From contig BFEA01000021.1 of the NCBI GenBank assembly GCA_003427395.1, positions 1,805,932-1,830,115 of the forward strand: a DNA stretch of 24,184 nucleotides. Reading direction: 5' to 3'. Position 1 is the first letter of the stretch; the number at the start of each line of letters is the position of its first letter. Made by a program: the position numbers and the translations under genes. The notes beneath the pieces were generated by a model. It was not told where the DNA came from, did not search any database, and was given only the letters and a program-made list of their open reading frames with translations. Of this stretch, positions 1-8,822 are shown piece by piece. This DNA is from Chara braunii. Taxonomy: Eukaryota; Streptophyta; Charophyceae; Charales; Characeae.

Positions 1-32
1 TTGGGCCCCGGGGATCCCCGCGTGACAACATT

Positions 33-138
33 GATGTAGATGTAGATGCATATGTAGAAAGATGTAGATGTAGATGTAGATAGATAGAGATAGAGATAGA
101 GATAGAGATAGAGATAGAGATAGAGGTAAAGATAAAGG
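33..138. repeat. GATGTA / GATAGA hexanucleotide microsatellite
   Basis: The run starts as imperfect GATGTA copies and changes into GATAGA copies, then fades into GGTAAAGATAAAG. It directly abuts the left end of the SINE-like element that follows. On the minus strand it therefore sits where the 3' simple-repeat tail of that retroposon would be. Confidence 0.9.
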
Positions 139-605
139 GTGACGGCCTTCAGATATCATCATTAAGCTGCCCGGTGTCGAGCGCATCGGTCCGGCACCGC
201 ACAAGGGCAGTGCGGGACCCTCCCGACTGCGCCACGTAGGAGTTGGACTCTAATCCTCGTCGCGATACATACATGGAGCTTCCACAAGCCGCTCCAGCCG
301 AGTGCACCAGCCATACCTCTCGCAAGACCCTACGACAGGACAGGGCCTACGCGAGGCACGACTTACCTCCACCTTATGGGAGCTGTCACCTCCCTTCGGT
401 GGGTGTATCCCCGTCGAGCTACCAGTCCACAATACGAAAGCTGATCAGCTGCAATCGCAGAGGTGGACAAGCTGAGGGCGTTTCTCGTTCGTTGTAGCAT
501 AGGGGGTACGCGCGGTATTACGCCTCTATCGAACCCGCACGCGAATCTGCATCTTGGGGGGCTGAAGTCCCAAGCGCGACCCGTCGTCGGTCGAATAGGA
601 CGCAT
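139..605 (-). mobile_element. tRNA-headed SINE-like element, copy 1
   Basis: On the minus strand the head (about 605 down to 521) resembles a tRNA. A box-B-like GGGTTCGATAG lies at 526-536, an anticodon-arm-like stem CTTGGG/CCCAAG lies between, and a weak box A (TATTCGACCG) lies near 586-597. The body matches the copy at 17951-18348 in the same order. Shared blocks include CCATACCTCTCGC near 313, GTGGGTGTATCCCC near 400 and GCAATCGCAGAGGTGG at 451-466. The 3' tail contains the GCATCGGTCC ... GGGACCCTCCC motif and runs into the simple repeat at 33-138. SINE identity is inferred from the box A/B head and the tail. No clear target duplication was found. Confidence 0.65.
521..605 (-). pseudogene. 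tRNA-like head of SINE copy 1
   Basis: This is the degenerate tRNA-like part. It keeps a box B (GGGTTCGATAG) and a middle stem, but box A has lost its expected G10. The D stem does not pair well, so this is not a working tRNA gene. Its partner at 18263-18348 keeps both boxes better, which is why the pair is read as a Pol III-type retroposon head. Confidence 0.55.
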
Positions 606-2280
606 CCCACACACCACGTGCACACCACTCTAAAAACATAAAAACAAAAATGCACACACATACGCACGTACATATTCAAATACAGAACGACACAAAACAA
701 ACAACGCGACAACACTCCTAGTCCCTTAGTAGCCATCCCATAACTATCCGATGCGGAAATCAGATAGGCGTCACGCGCAAGACTTAATATAAAACCGCGC
801 GGACGCAGGGTTTTATCATATCGACTCGCAATGCAAGCATGCGCAAGCAGTCACGGTGATGGCGTACTATGTAGTAAATCCTCGTTAATATCGAGGGTCG
901 CATTCGACACTCAAGTGTCGGCTGACACGCGCCTCGAGGGTTAATCTCTCGACGCTAAACAATCACCAAGTGCGGTTGAGGACCACACCCTCTTCTGCAC
1001 CCTGCGGAAAGTGGGTGGTACACAAGTTCATACCTGTGGTGGCAATCGTTTCTTATGGCCCTCGAGACCAGCTCCATCATTTAGGGTCTGGGGAGAAGTC
1101 AAGGGGTTTGACTTTGACGACTGTCACGGACTACGACGTCCAACCATAGAAATTTAAAAAGCAAAGGATAACAGGGGATCTCCCTCTTCTCTCAACCACA
1201 CGATCTGTTTAACCCTTACGCGTGGTCCCGGTAGGCCGCGCGAAACACTCAAGTCATAAGTATATCATACATACAGGGTGATTAATATAGGACGATCACT
1301 TCTCACAGTCACAGTGGGTCTCCTCTCAGCCATATATATATGTATGTGAGCGCAGGCAATCAAATCTAGAGTCCGAATCACCAAACATACCTGCAATCAC
1401 ATCAAAGATCCAACCAAAAAGTTCATACACTACACGGGGTCAACTTCAACCATTCTCTGCACTCACACCCCTTGCTTTTAGCCATACAAACCTCACTCTT
1501 GTGCAACTCCTCAAAATAAAATGCTCAGTACTTTTCTTTAAATGACCATTTAAATAAAGTCCGGGTGAAAAGACAACAAAACAATTCAAATCACAAGGCT
1601 AAAGCCTTAAGGTTGAGTGGCAAGAGTGGATTGGAGTTGAGTCGTAAACCGACGAATCGGCAACCGACCTGTTATCAGTGATAACAGAAGATGATCCTTG
1701 TAGAATCAAGCTGAATCTAGCCCAAATCCTGAATCAATCGATCAAGAAGACCTGTAACATAAGACATGTCAATCCCCAAGCTTAATCTATAAGTCCATGG
1801 AGAAGTCCCCATATCACGATCTCATCTTACTCAAACCATCCTAATCACCTAAGCCTAAGTCTACCTCCAAGTAAGTGTTAAAAGAAAGGTAGACCCTGAC
1901 AGAATCTCCTTTGTACAGAGTGAATTTCCCAGAATTGCCACCTGTCAAAATATAATCTAACTCCTTTAAACTAAGAAAATTTCGGCAGCGCTTCCCGTAG
2001 AGAAAGTGGCTCACCAAGATTTATACAAGGCCAAGTATAACAAAAGATCCCAGAAAATGCAGAAATTGACCTAAGTAAAAAAACTTGGCTCCAAAAATGC
2101 AGGAATTGAAACTAACTCCTATGACTCTAGCACGTGGCGAGCAACTAAAGCAACTACCTATCAAACTGAAAATCAGACTAAACAGCAGCCTCGCTCAGTC
2201 ACATGCAGGCCAAACCACAAAGGTAAGTACTCTCACCATCCCCTAAGTTATTTTAACAAACAATAGTTCATAGCCTCTCA
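606..2280. other. No gene seen; scattered short palindromes
   Basis: No reading frame here has family motifs or convincing coding character. Visible structures: three consecutive hairpins at about 883-960 (CCTCG/CGAGG, CGACACT/AGTGTCG, TCGAG/CTCGA); AAGGCT AA AGCCTT at 1595-1608; CTGTTATCA G TGATAACAG at 1669-1687; and arms GTCTACC 1859-1865 / GGTAGAC 1888-1894. GACACTCAAGTGTC recurs at about 18612, beyond the second SINE copy. The SINE-bearing repeat may therefore extend further right than annotated. Confidence 0.5.
1669..1687. repeat. Perfect palindrome, 9-bp arms around one base
   Basis: CTGTTATCA and TGATAACAG flank a single G. It is isolated, with no recognisable gene next to it, so no regulatory role can be assigned. 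Confidence 0.85.
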
Positions 2281-2288
2281 ATGATTTA

Positions 2289-3105
2289 GCCCTTTATACC
2301 CAACTTACATAGGGCATAAAGCTAGACCACCTTAACTTATGGAACATGTCTAGCTCAGCCATAGAGTATACACAAACACAGGGCACAACAACTTTTCTCT
2401 TCTTTGGGCATGTGACTAGGCCACCCTAGTCGCCCTGAACTGTTTAAATATCCAAAATTTATATAATTGTCTGCACTTAGTCTTTTGAGGTGGCATATAA
2501 CTGAGCCGATCATCTTCAACTCAAGACTCAGTCTGCCCCTTCGTACCACAAGTTTATTCTTAATTAGTACTCTCTTCAGTTGGTGATAAGCTATAGTCAG
2601 ACCACCCAAACTTATGGAACCCTGTCTGACTAGCCTGTTCATAGATCATATAGAAGTAAAGTATAACCAAATTATAACCTCGGGTTCCAGCATGCGCGGG
2701 CTTTGAGTCAGACCACCTGAACTTACAGAACAGTCTGACTCTCTGCCTGATTCGTTCCTCTCTGATCCAGCTGTGCGTGGCATTGGGCTAGACCACCTGA
2801 ACTTACAGAACGGGCTAACAAGTTTATTTCCTCAAAATAAAGCAGGAAGAGGCTGAGCCACCTAAACTTATAGAACGGCTCAGACCCCCTCGTTCAGAAC
2901 CAAACAAACAGAGGAAACTCAAAACAACCAAGGCAACCAAGGCACCTGAACTTATAGAACGCACTTGGCCCCTGAAAAGTCAATCATAAACAGTCGTCAC
3001 AAGTCAGAGCAACCAGACCACCAAAACTTATGGGACATGTCTGGTTCTCCAGGCAATTTAAAATAAACATAGCACTGGGCCTTTCCAAACTTATGGAACT
3101 GGCCC
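2289..3105 (+). repeat. Array of AACTTA-loop hairpins with varying, complementary stems
   Basis: Nine copies of the hexamer AACTTA lie in the same orientation at 2302, 2334, 2609, 2720, 2800, 2865, 2949, 3025 and 3088. Most sit in a two-tier hairpin. Outer arms: GCCCT 2289/AGGGC 2311; AGCTAGAC 2320/GTCTAGCT 2348; TAGTCAGAC 2594/GTCTGACTA 2624; GAGTCAGAC 2705/GTCTGACTC 2733; CTGAGCC 2853/GGCTCAG 2877; CCAAG 2937/CTTGG 2964; AACCAGAC 3011/GTCTGGTT 3039; GGGCC 3077/GGCCC 3101. Inner triplets next to the loop also change together: CTG/CAG, CCA/TGG, CTA/TAG, CTG/TAG. The copy at 2785-2817 is an exception, with GGGCTA repeated directly instead of inverted. Two more hairpins lie inside the series without AACTTA: GACTAGG/CCTAGTC at 2414-2431 and ACTGAG/CTCAGT at 2500-2532. 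DNA between hairpins shows no obvious repeat. I do not recognise the family. It could be transcribed hairpins, a mobile hairpin, or a decayed tandem repeat. Confidence 0.85.
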
Positions 3106-4240
3106 TGCCTTTGGTTGACCCAATCAAACACATGCAATACAACCTTTCTCCCACCCTTCCCCCAGATGCAACCCCACAATCTGTTTTCAGTCAAACAATG
3201 AAACTGAAACTGACATTGTACATGCGTTCCTTTACTTAGTCTGGTTATGTCCTGAAGAGAAAACAAAAATCATAGGGACAGGCATGCATACGCCAATCAA
3301 ACTACAGGGGGAATAGGCAACCATGGGTACAGTGGGTCATACAAATAGAGATGGATTACCTGATGGTTCCCTGCCTCCATTACTCCTCCCAAGTTGCGGC
3401 AGAGCTCCCGCAATCGGTGGGTTGACTTCCCACAGAGTCTTGTTGCGGTCCTACGGGTTGCAACCCCGCCTGCCACCTTCCTCTCTGAACAAGATTAGAC
3501 TGAGCGTAAGAAGGGCAGAAGATAAGGGGTTTCAGACTCTCGAGATACAAGAAGGGGACAACTCAACTCTCAGGAGAGGGCCTTGTTATCTTCTCTCGCC
3601 TGAGGGCCCCGCAATGATGGCCAAGCAGTAGCAGCTTGGTCAGAACTGAAGTCAAACTGTATATCGTCGATCCCCTGACGATCTCCCAAATCGCAGCACT
3701 GACCCCCTACTTGTCTAGTTTGATCACCTCCCCGAGACTCAACACCTTTCCTCAACCCAATCGTCACCGCATAGCAGTCTGTAACAGCTGGCAATAGCCG
3801 GCGGTAGTGTGCACCAGTCTGCAGCAATCAACAACAGACAGCGGTTGTCCGTGCACAGTCAACACATGCAGCAGCGGTCTGCGCTCAGTCAACCGACACA
3901 GCAGCAGTTCCCCGCAGTCAACCTCTTACAACCTAACCACTCCCTCTATATCATAATTTCACCTCCTAATTGGACCTGTAGTCATACTGTTCAAAACAGT
4001 CACCGTACCAAAAGCAGTGCTGCAGTCCATAGCAATCTCCGCAACTACTATGGTGGACGGCGCAGTCATAATGAACAGCAAGGCATACGATTATGTTGTT
4101 GCAAAGACTGTCGTAGTGACCAGAAGGTACAGCGGTGTGCAGCCCCAGCACCAAGAACATCAGTATGCCACGAGATGTCGAGCTGGCAGCAGAGATACAA
4201 CAGCAATTGCCTCATAACAATGCCCCGCCTGGGCTAAGCC
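3106..4240. other. No supported gene; CAG/CAGT-rich low-complexity DNA
   Basis: The open frames here match no family that I recognise. From about 3805 to 3920 there are imperfect tandem copies of an AGTCAAC...CAGCAG theme. ACTGTT CAA AACAGT forms a palindrome at 3986-4000. The CAG-rich composition explains the Gln/Ser-rich open frame on the plus strand better than a gene does. Confidence 0.5.
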
Positions 4241-5984
4241 TGACTGTGTTGCACGTCCCAGCGCATAAGCGACTCGTGGTTGGGCTGGTATACTCAGACT
4301 CTCCTCCCAACGGCTATCGTTCCTTGGTCGATACCCCTGCAGATAGATCTGTTATTAGCTTTGGCTGAAAAGGCCCCATCCCTGCTCGCTTGCCTGTGGC
4401 TGCCCTGCCAGTTTAGCAGGTGGAAATCGAAAACGAATATTTCACATGAATGCGAGTAGGTGCATTAGTTGTTTATTCCCTCCACAAGCACAACCCGAGC
4501 AGGCCGTAGCAGTCGAACCGCCCCATAGACCGTGGATCTGATCTCGCCGTATAGAACCGTAGTGCTCCGGAGCTCCCGCAACACAACTTCATCCCCCCCC
4601 CTTCATACCTCGTTCGATTCTGCGCCGAATCGAGCGAGATCACTGTCTTTTAAAGATCCGCCATATCCATTTCCGCCCGCTCTCCGCACGGTCCATTTCA
4701 TACTAACCTTTTCCTATACTAACTTTCTACTCAATCTGACTTCATATTCTGACTCGCCCGGGGCCAAAACCCCCGGAGGATTGAGAGAGTGGCTTCTCCT
4801 TGACTGCGCCCTGTTCGTCCCTCTCAGGTATGTACTCCCTCGCCCCCTTCTATTCCTCATCACTTTCTACCTCCGTCGTTGCTCCCTAAGTGGGTCGAGC
4901 AACGTGCAACTGCAACCCTCTTTTTTAACAGGAGTAAGCCCCTATCCCTTTCTCTTTCTGGCTACTCCATCTACTTCTGCATGTTCGATCCTTGATGTCC
5001 CCACGACTTTATCCCACCGCCGGTAGGTAGGCGCCCGCTACCTCCACCACTGCCATCCGTTTGTAGTGCGTAATCTTGATTCGTATGGCCATACCTGACC
5101 ACCTCCTGACCAGTTCCCTATAACATCACAAGGTACACCGTCTGTTCACCCTCACGCGAGCAGAAAGATAGCACAAGGTTACTTTCATAGCAACGCACCG
5201 GTCAACAGGTGAGCATCCCAAACCCTAGGATAGCTCTCATGCTGCTCCCGTCACTAGAATGAGCAAATCGAAAGAACCTTCCGCTAGAGCATGGACATAT
5301 ATACCGTTGTCCAGCCATACGCGCAGGGAGTTAGAGAGGAGCTTCTTCCATCTATAGGTTGGGCGGCGCCTTGGCACACAGGTGAGTCTTCGACACACGC
5401 CGTCCTCCCGCTACTTCCACCGATATAACGAGCGAAAGCGAATGCATCTATCGCTGGAGTACGATCCAATACATTCAGCCTCACCTCGAGGTAAGTACTC
5501 CCCTACTCCCACGCAGCCCCTTTCCTTTCTAACTCCCATCCTACTAACCTACCCCTCAAACTACTGCTACCAACCAGCTCGCCCGGGTTGAAAACCCCGG
5601 GTTCGGCTCTTGGCTTGCTCGATATCCCTCAAAAACGGGCGGGACGAGCTCCTTCCTCCTCTTTTCTTCCGGCCTCCATACCTCCGCGCGGCCCTACCGA
5701 ACCCGAAATGTGGGTCATATACATCCTGCATTACCGGCCTTTTTGCCTCAAGTGCAACTACAAACCCGAGCCTTGACCGCGCCCTATTCCCAACAGCGGT
5801 GTGATAGCGGACTCTCGCCGACATCTCAACACGCAGGCCCATCAGACGAGGCACGCACTCAAGGTCCCCGACTGTCGGGACGACCATAAAGTCTGGCGTC
5901 GTATCCTGCTAGCGCTAGGCCTAAGGTTGGGTCTAATTCTATCGGACGCTCAAATAAACAAACACTGCGCGACGTGCAGACCTA
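4241..5984. other. No supported gene; pyrimidine-rich with GC hairpins
   Basis: A plus-strand open frame of 164 codons (4532-5026) is Ser/Leu/Pro-rich and has no motif that I recognise. Three donor-like GT sites occur (near 4828, 5382 and 5487), and one acceptor-like stretch ends in AACAG near 4931. They do not connect exons with recognisable content. Short hairpins: CCGGGG/CCCCGG near 4759-4777, CGTTGCTC 4877-4884/GAGCAACG 4897-4904, and CCCGGG 5582-5587/CCCGGG 5596-5601. Confidence 0.45.
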
Positions 5985-6334
5985 CCGAAATACTTTCAGA
6001 ACCACCTTGTTGTCGATGTCGTCCTCCGCATGTACGCACAAGTCACCGACAAGCGTACCAATCACGAGACATAATCCTTTTAATCCTATCTTAATCAGAA
6101 AAACAAAAATCTGGTCGGCAACTATGCCGACTTTCACAACCATCAATCAAAAAAAGATCACGTGCGCCTCAAATCTGCGCACCCACACACTCTCGGTTCT
6201 AGTCAACCATTCAATCAACGTAAACCACAGACACTGCCGCGCCTCTCGCGGTATACTTAGAACTTCAAACCAAACTATTCCTGTCGTCTGCAAAAACCAG
6301 GGCGGATACCCTTGTAAGGGTATTCGCACCGACA
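5985..6334 (+). repeat. Dispersed repeat with terminal hairpin, copy 1
   Basis: This copy aligns with 9590-9937 over about 350 bp at a nearly constant offset of 3603-3604 bp, so there are few net insertions or deletions. Shared landmarks are TCGATGTC at 6013, the TTTTAATCCTA block, GGTCGGCAAC, and the right end. That end has arms GGATACCCTT (6304-6313) and AAGGGTATTC (6316-6325) around GT, then GCACCGACA. Similarity may begin as early as about 5915. It is a non-coding element of unknown class. The terminal hairpin recalls a Helitron 3' end, but the expected CTRR end is not present. Confidence 0.75.
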
Positions 6335-6339
6335 CCGGC

Positions 6340-6690
6340 CCAAGGCAATTCAGAAATATTTGTCTTGACTCATCATGTTCCATCGTCTGGATTTGATCTA
6401 TCCTTGTGCAGGTGTCATGCCAATTACCATTCTCTGCATGTTCCAATTTTAACGGATGTCCCGAAGGACTTCTTGTTTATTTTCTAAATAACACGTATAC
6501 CTTGAGAAATCATCATCGAGTTGCTCGGTCTGAGGCAATTCAAAGATATTTGGTTTGACTCATCACGTTCCATCATCTAGATTCGATCTATCCTTGTGCG
6601 GAGACCATCCTAATTACCCTTCTCTGCATATTCCAAATTTAACGGATGTCTCGAAGGACTCCTTATTTATTTTCTAAGTAATGCGTATAC
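6340..6690. repeat. Two-copy tandem duplication, 190-bp period
   Basis: The block at about 6340-6500 recurs at about 6530-6690, with GGCAATTCA at 6344 and 6534. Shared blocks include GACTCATCA, GATCTATCCTTGTGC, CTCTGCAT and ACGGATGTC. The first unit begins just after the terminal hairpin of the preceding repeat. Both units end in an AT-rich TTATTTTCTAA stretch. No coding content is evident. Confidence 0.85.
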
Positions 6691-6775
6691 ATGTGCTCGG
6701 ATTGTTGTGCTATGTTGCAGTCTCTATGTTTGGTGGGGTCTCTCTTTCCTGATGCTGCTTTATGTTATGCGCGTA

Positions 6776-6866
6776 TTAGCACTTCTTTGATTGAATCATC
6801 CTTTGGGAACGATACAGAAATGATTTGTGTGGCCCCTGCACATCAATCGAGAAATGGTATGAAATA
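6776..6866 (+). pseudogene. U6 snRNA-derived pseudogene
   Basis: GGAACGATACAGA, a diverged GATT block, GTGGCCCCTGCA and ATCGAGAAATGGT occur in U6 order. They correspond to the conserved centre and 3' part of spliceosomal U6. The stretch after GGCCCCTGC is shortened. That removes most of the GCAAGGATGACACGCA segment, which U6 needs for its internal stem-loop. The 5' end is strongly diverged. It is followed by AT-rich sequence and an A tract at 6883-6896, so it looks like a reverse-transcribed copy and not a Pol III gene. No upstream U6 promoter elements are visible. The U6 comparison is from memory of the conserved family sequence. Confidence 0.75.
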
Positions 6867-6882
6867 TAATACAATTAAATTA

Positions 6883-6897
6883 TAAAAAAAAAAAAAA
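6883..6897 (+). repeat. A tract, probable retroposon tail
   Basis: An uninterrupted A run follows the U6-derived sequence and an intervening AT-rich stretch. Its position fits a poly(A) tail from LINE-type reverse transcription, although no flanking target duplication could be defined. Confidence 0.55.
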
Positions 6898-7640
6898 CAT
6901 TTGATGAAAATGTTGTGAACAGGGGGCACACAAAGATACAACAGGGTTGTTGACAAGCACTATGGACAGGAAAAATGGCACCAACCGATACAACAGAAAT
7001 AAATAAAATTAAAAATAAAAATAAAATGAATTTAACCTAGGCTACCAGTCGAGCTGCACGACCAAGTCACCTCCACACATGACTCAGGCGGTCCGACAGT
7101 GCAAGGACCCCAAAAAAGAAAAAAATGAAAAGAAAAAATTTATGTAGAAAAATAACCTCTACAACTTCTTCTTTTTTTCGGGAAGAATTGTAACAAGTTA
7201 TTACCAAAGGAAATAGAGGTCGGGAATACCTCACAAACAACTCGCACTGCGCTTGGGACGTTGCCCAGTTTAGGCAGGAGCGTGAAACCGGGTCTAGCAT
7301 CCCCTTTTCCAAACAGAGCAAAACTTTAAAAAATAAATCATGAAGCTCAGGAAAATTGTTATCCAAGTCATTGCTTTATTGAACTATCTATTCGACATTA
7401 CGAACAACCTTAGACCTGGAACTTTTATCCACCTTGCCACAAAATACCAAAGAGTTCCAACACAAAATGCCTCTCATCGGACCAACCAATCAACTTGTTT
7501 AAACGAAGTACGAAACAATAAAAATGAAAATAGACGTACAACAACTCATTGATTCTACAAACAACGATTTTTCACATCTACAGGGACTATCATTTTACCC
7601 TCACTATTTGATCACCTTTCAAGGAGCCTGAGCTGCTATG
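6898..7640. other. No gene seen
   Basis: AT-rich DNA with an A-rich (AAAAT-like) low-complexity run at about 7000-7027 and an A/T-rich patch near 7110-7190. The short open frames on both strands have no recognisable motif. Confidence 0.5.
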
Positions 7641-7870
7641 GCGGTGTTGAGCATATTGGTCCAACAGGGGGATCCTCCCGTTGCTCTACCTGTTCCGGTC
7701 CAGCCCACTTCTCCGTCGTTGACGTCCCGGCTCAACCCCGCAACTCACTGTTCCTAAATAGCGCAGTACTCGTGTTGCACCTCTACTTCCGAAAAATCTT
7801 GGAGAAGACCATCGACCAGATGGTTTGATTAGTCTTCCGCCCCTATACCATAACCGACGAACGATTTGCA
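7641..7870 (-). pseudogene. LSU (25S/28S) rRNA-derived fragment, tandem unit A
   Basis: Read on the minus strand, this unit carries the conserved cytosolic LSU rRNA core around GCAAATCGTTCGTC, TATAGGGGCGGAAGACTAAT and a following diverged part. It ends at the left with the motif GGGAGG...CCC...GGACCAATATGC, which resembles the 3' tail of the SINE-like elements. The unit is about 230 bp long and is repeated directly at 7871-8101. The rRNA segment has an internal shortening relative to intact LSU and many substitutions, so it is not functional. The LSU assignment rests on my memory of the eukaryotic consensus. Confidence 0.75.
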
Positions 7871-8185
7871 TGTCTATCGAGCGCATCGGTCCCACAGGGG
7901 GACCCTCCCGTTTGCTCTACCTGTTCCGCTCCAGCCCACTTCTCCTTCGTTGACGTCCCGGCTCAGCCCCGCAGCTCACTGTTCCTGAATAGCACAGTAC
8001 TCACATTGCACCTCTACTTCCAAAAAAATATGGAGAAGACCACCAATCAGAGGGTTCGATTAGTCTTCCGCCCCTATACCCAGACCGACGAACGATTTGC
8101 ATGTTAGTATCGTTGTAAGCCTTTACCTGGGTTTCCCTTGACCCGCTCTTCCTTGAGCAGGGCCCGCTACTCTTTCGGGTTTCCA
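7871..8185 (-). pseudogene. LSU (25S/28S) rRNA-derived fragment, tandem unit B
   Basis: This is the second tandem unit. It extends further into LSU sequence than unit A. Read on the minus strand, ACCCGAAAGA, GCTCAAGGAAGAGCGGG, GGGAAACCCAGGTAAAGGCT, ACGATACTAACATGCAAATC and GGGTATAGGGGCGGAAGACT follow the order of the conserved LSU region. It joins at its left end (7871-7910) to GGGAGGGTC and GGGACCGATGCGCTCGA, the tail motif shared with the tRNA-headed elements. About 231 bp separates equivalent points in units A and B. It is diverged and non-functional. Confidence 0.8.
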
Positions 8186-8295
8186 GTGGACAGTCCATAC
8201 ACCGAGATGAGACCATTGAGTCAAAGTTTTGGGCCCGCTTTACCTATAGCACAGTCCCTGGTGGAAACAGGGCCCGATGCAGATCTTGGTAATAA

Positions 8296-8822
8296 TGAAA
8301 CAGAAAAATTCCCACGAGAAGTGAAAGTTGAAAAAACATTCCATAAAAAAAAAATCCTTCCTATTTATAAATTATCATTCCAATGTTCGTCCAATTCTAA
8401 AATTTCCAGTTTTATTTGATAAGTTCCCATCTAAATATGAGTTTTCACTTCCAACTACATCAATTTGTTCAAGAAAGAATGAAAGTCTTGACGACTTTAT
8501 GAAATGTTTTAATTAAATTTTCATTCTACGACAACTAATATCTTTTAATTTAGATTATATTAACTTATTTATGACCGAAAATCCTTACTTAGAATTAAAG
8601 TCTAATTAAAAGATGTCATGAACTCATCCAGACTGTCATTTCATCTCTAGCATGCAGTCCAAATAAAAATGGATACCCTGTTATTGGAATGAAAGTTTGT
8701 CAGTAAGATGAAAAATTTTAAAATTGGAATGACATTTTTAAGATGGAATAAAAATTTAAAATTTAGATTGTAATTTTACTATAGAATGATTACTTAATTC
8801 TGGGAATTTTTTTCGTTGTAGC
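8296..8822. repeat. Degenerate AT-rich fold-back element
   Basis: Long arms fold back around a centre near 8577. The clearest inner pair is TCTTTTAATTTAGATT (8541-8556) with AAGTCTAATTAAAAGA (8598-8613). Further out, the ATCATTCCAA and CCAATTCTAAAATTTCC blocks near 8386-8408 oppose GGAATGACA and AAAATTTTAAAATTGG near 8710-8732. The outermost pair is GAAAAATTCCCA (8303-8314) with TGGGAATTTTTTTC (8801-8814). The arms have diverged considerably. It is either an old MITE-like element or an inverted duplication. No coding sequence and no clear target duplication were seen. Confidence 0.65.

Noticed and set aside
1-26. Vector or linker sequence (GGGGATCCCC with a BamHI-like site)
   Set aside because: A short GC palindrome alone is not evidence of vector, and the following sequence is ordinary repeat DNA.
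2289-3105. CRISPR-like array
   Set aside because: The repeats are not identical, the stems differ between copies, spacing is irregular, and the genome context is eukaryotic with no cas genes.
3809-4237. Gln/Ser-rich plus-strand frame as a transcription-factor-like protein
   Set aside because: CAG-rich low-complexity DNA yields such frames; no DNA-binding domain or conserved segment was seen.
4532-5026. Plus-strand 164-codon open frame as a gene, with donor-like 4828 and acceptor-like 4931 sites
   Set aside because: It is Ser/Leu/Pro-rich from pyrimidine-rich DNA and has no motif; the splice-like sites do not join recognisable exons.
7760-7785. 5S rRNA 3' end on the plus strand (CTCGTGTTGCACC)
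   Set aside because: Only about 19 bases resemble the end of 5S. None of the upstream 5S blocks (such as the GGATGGGTGACC region) is present, and the other tandem unit lacks the match.
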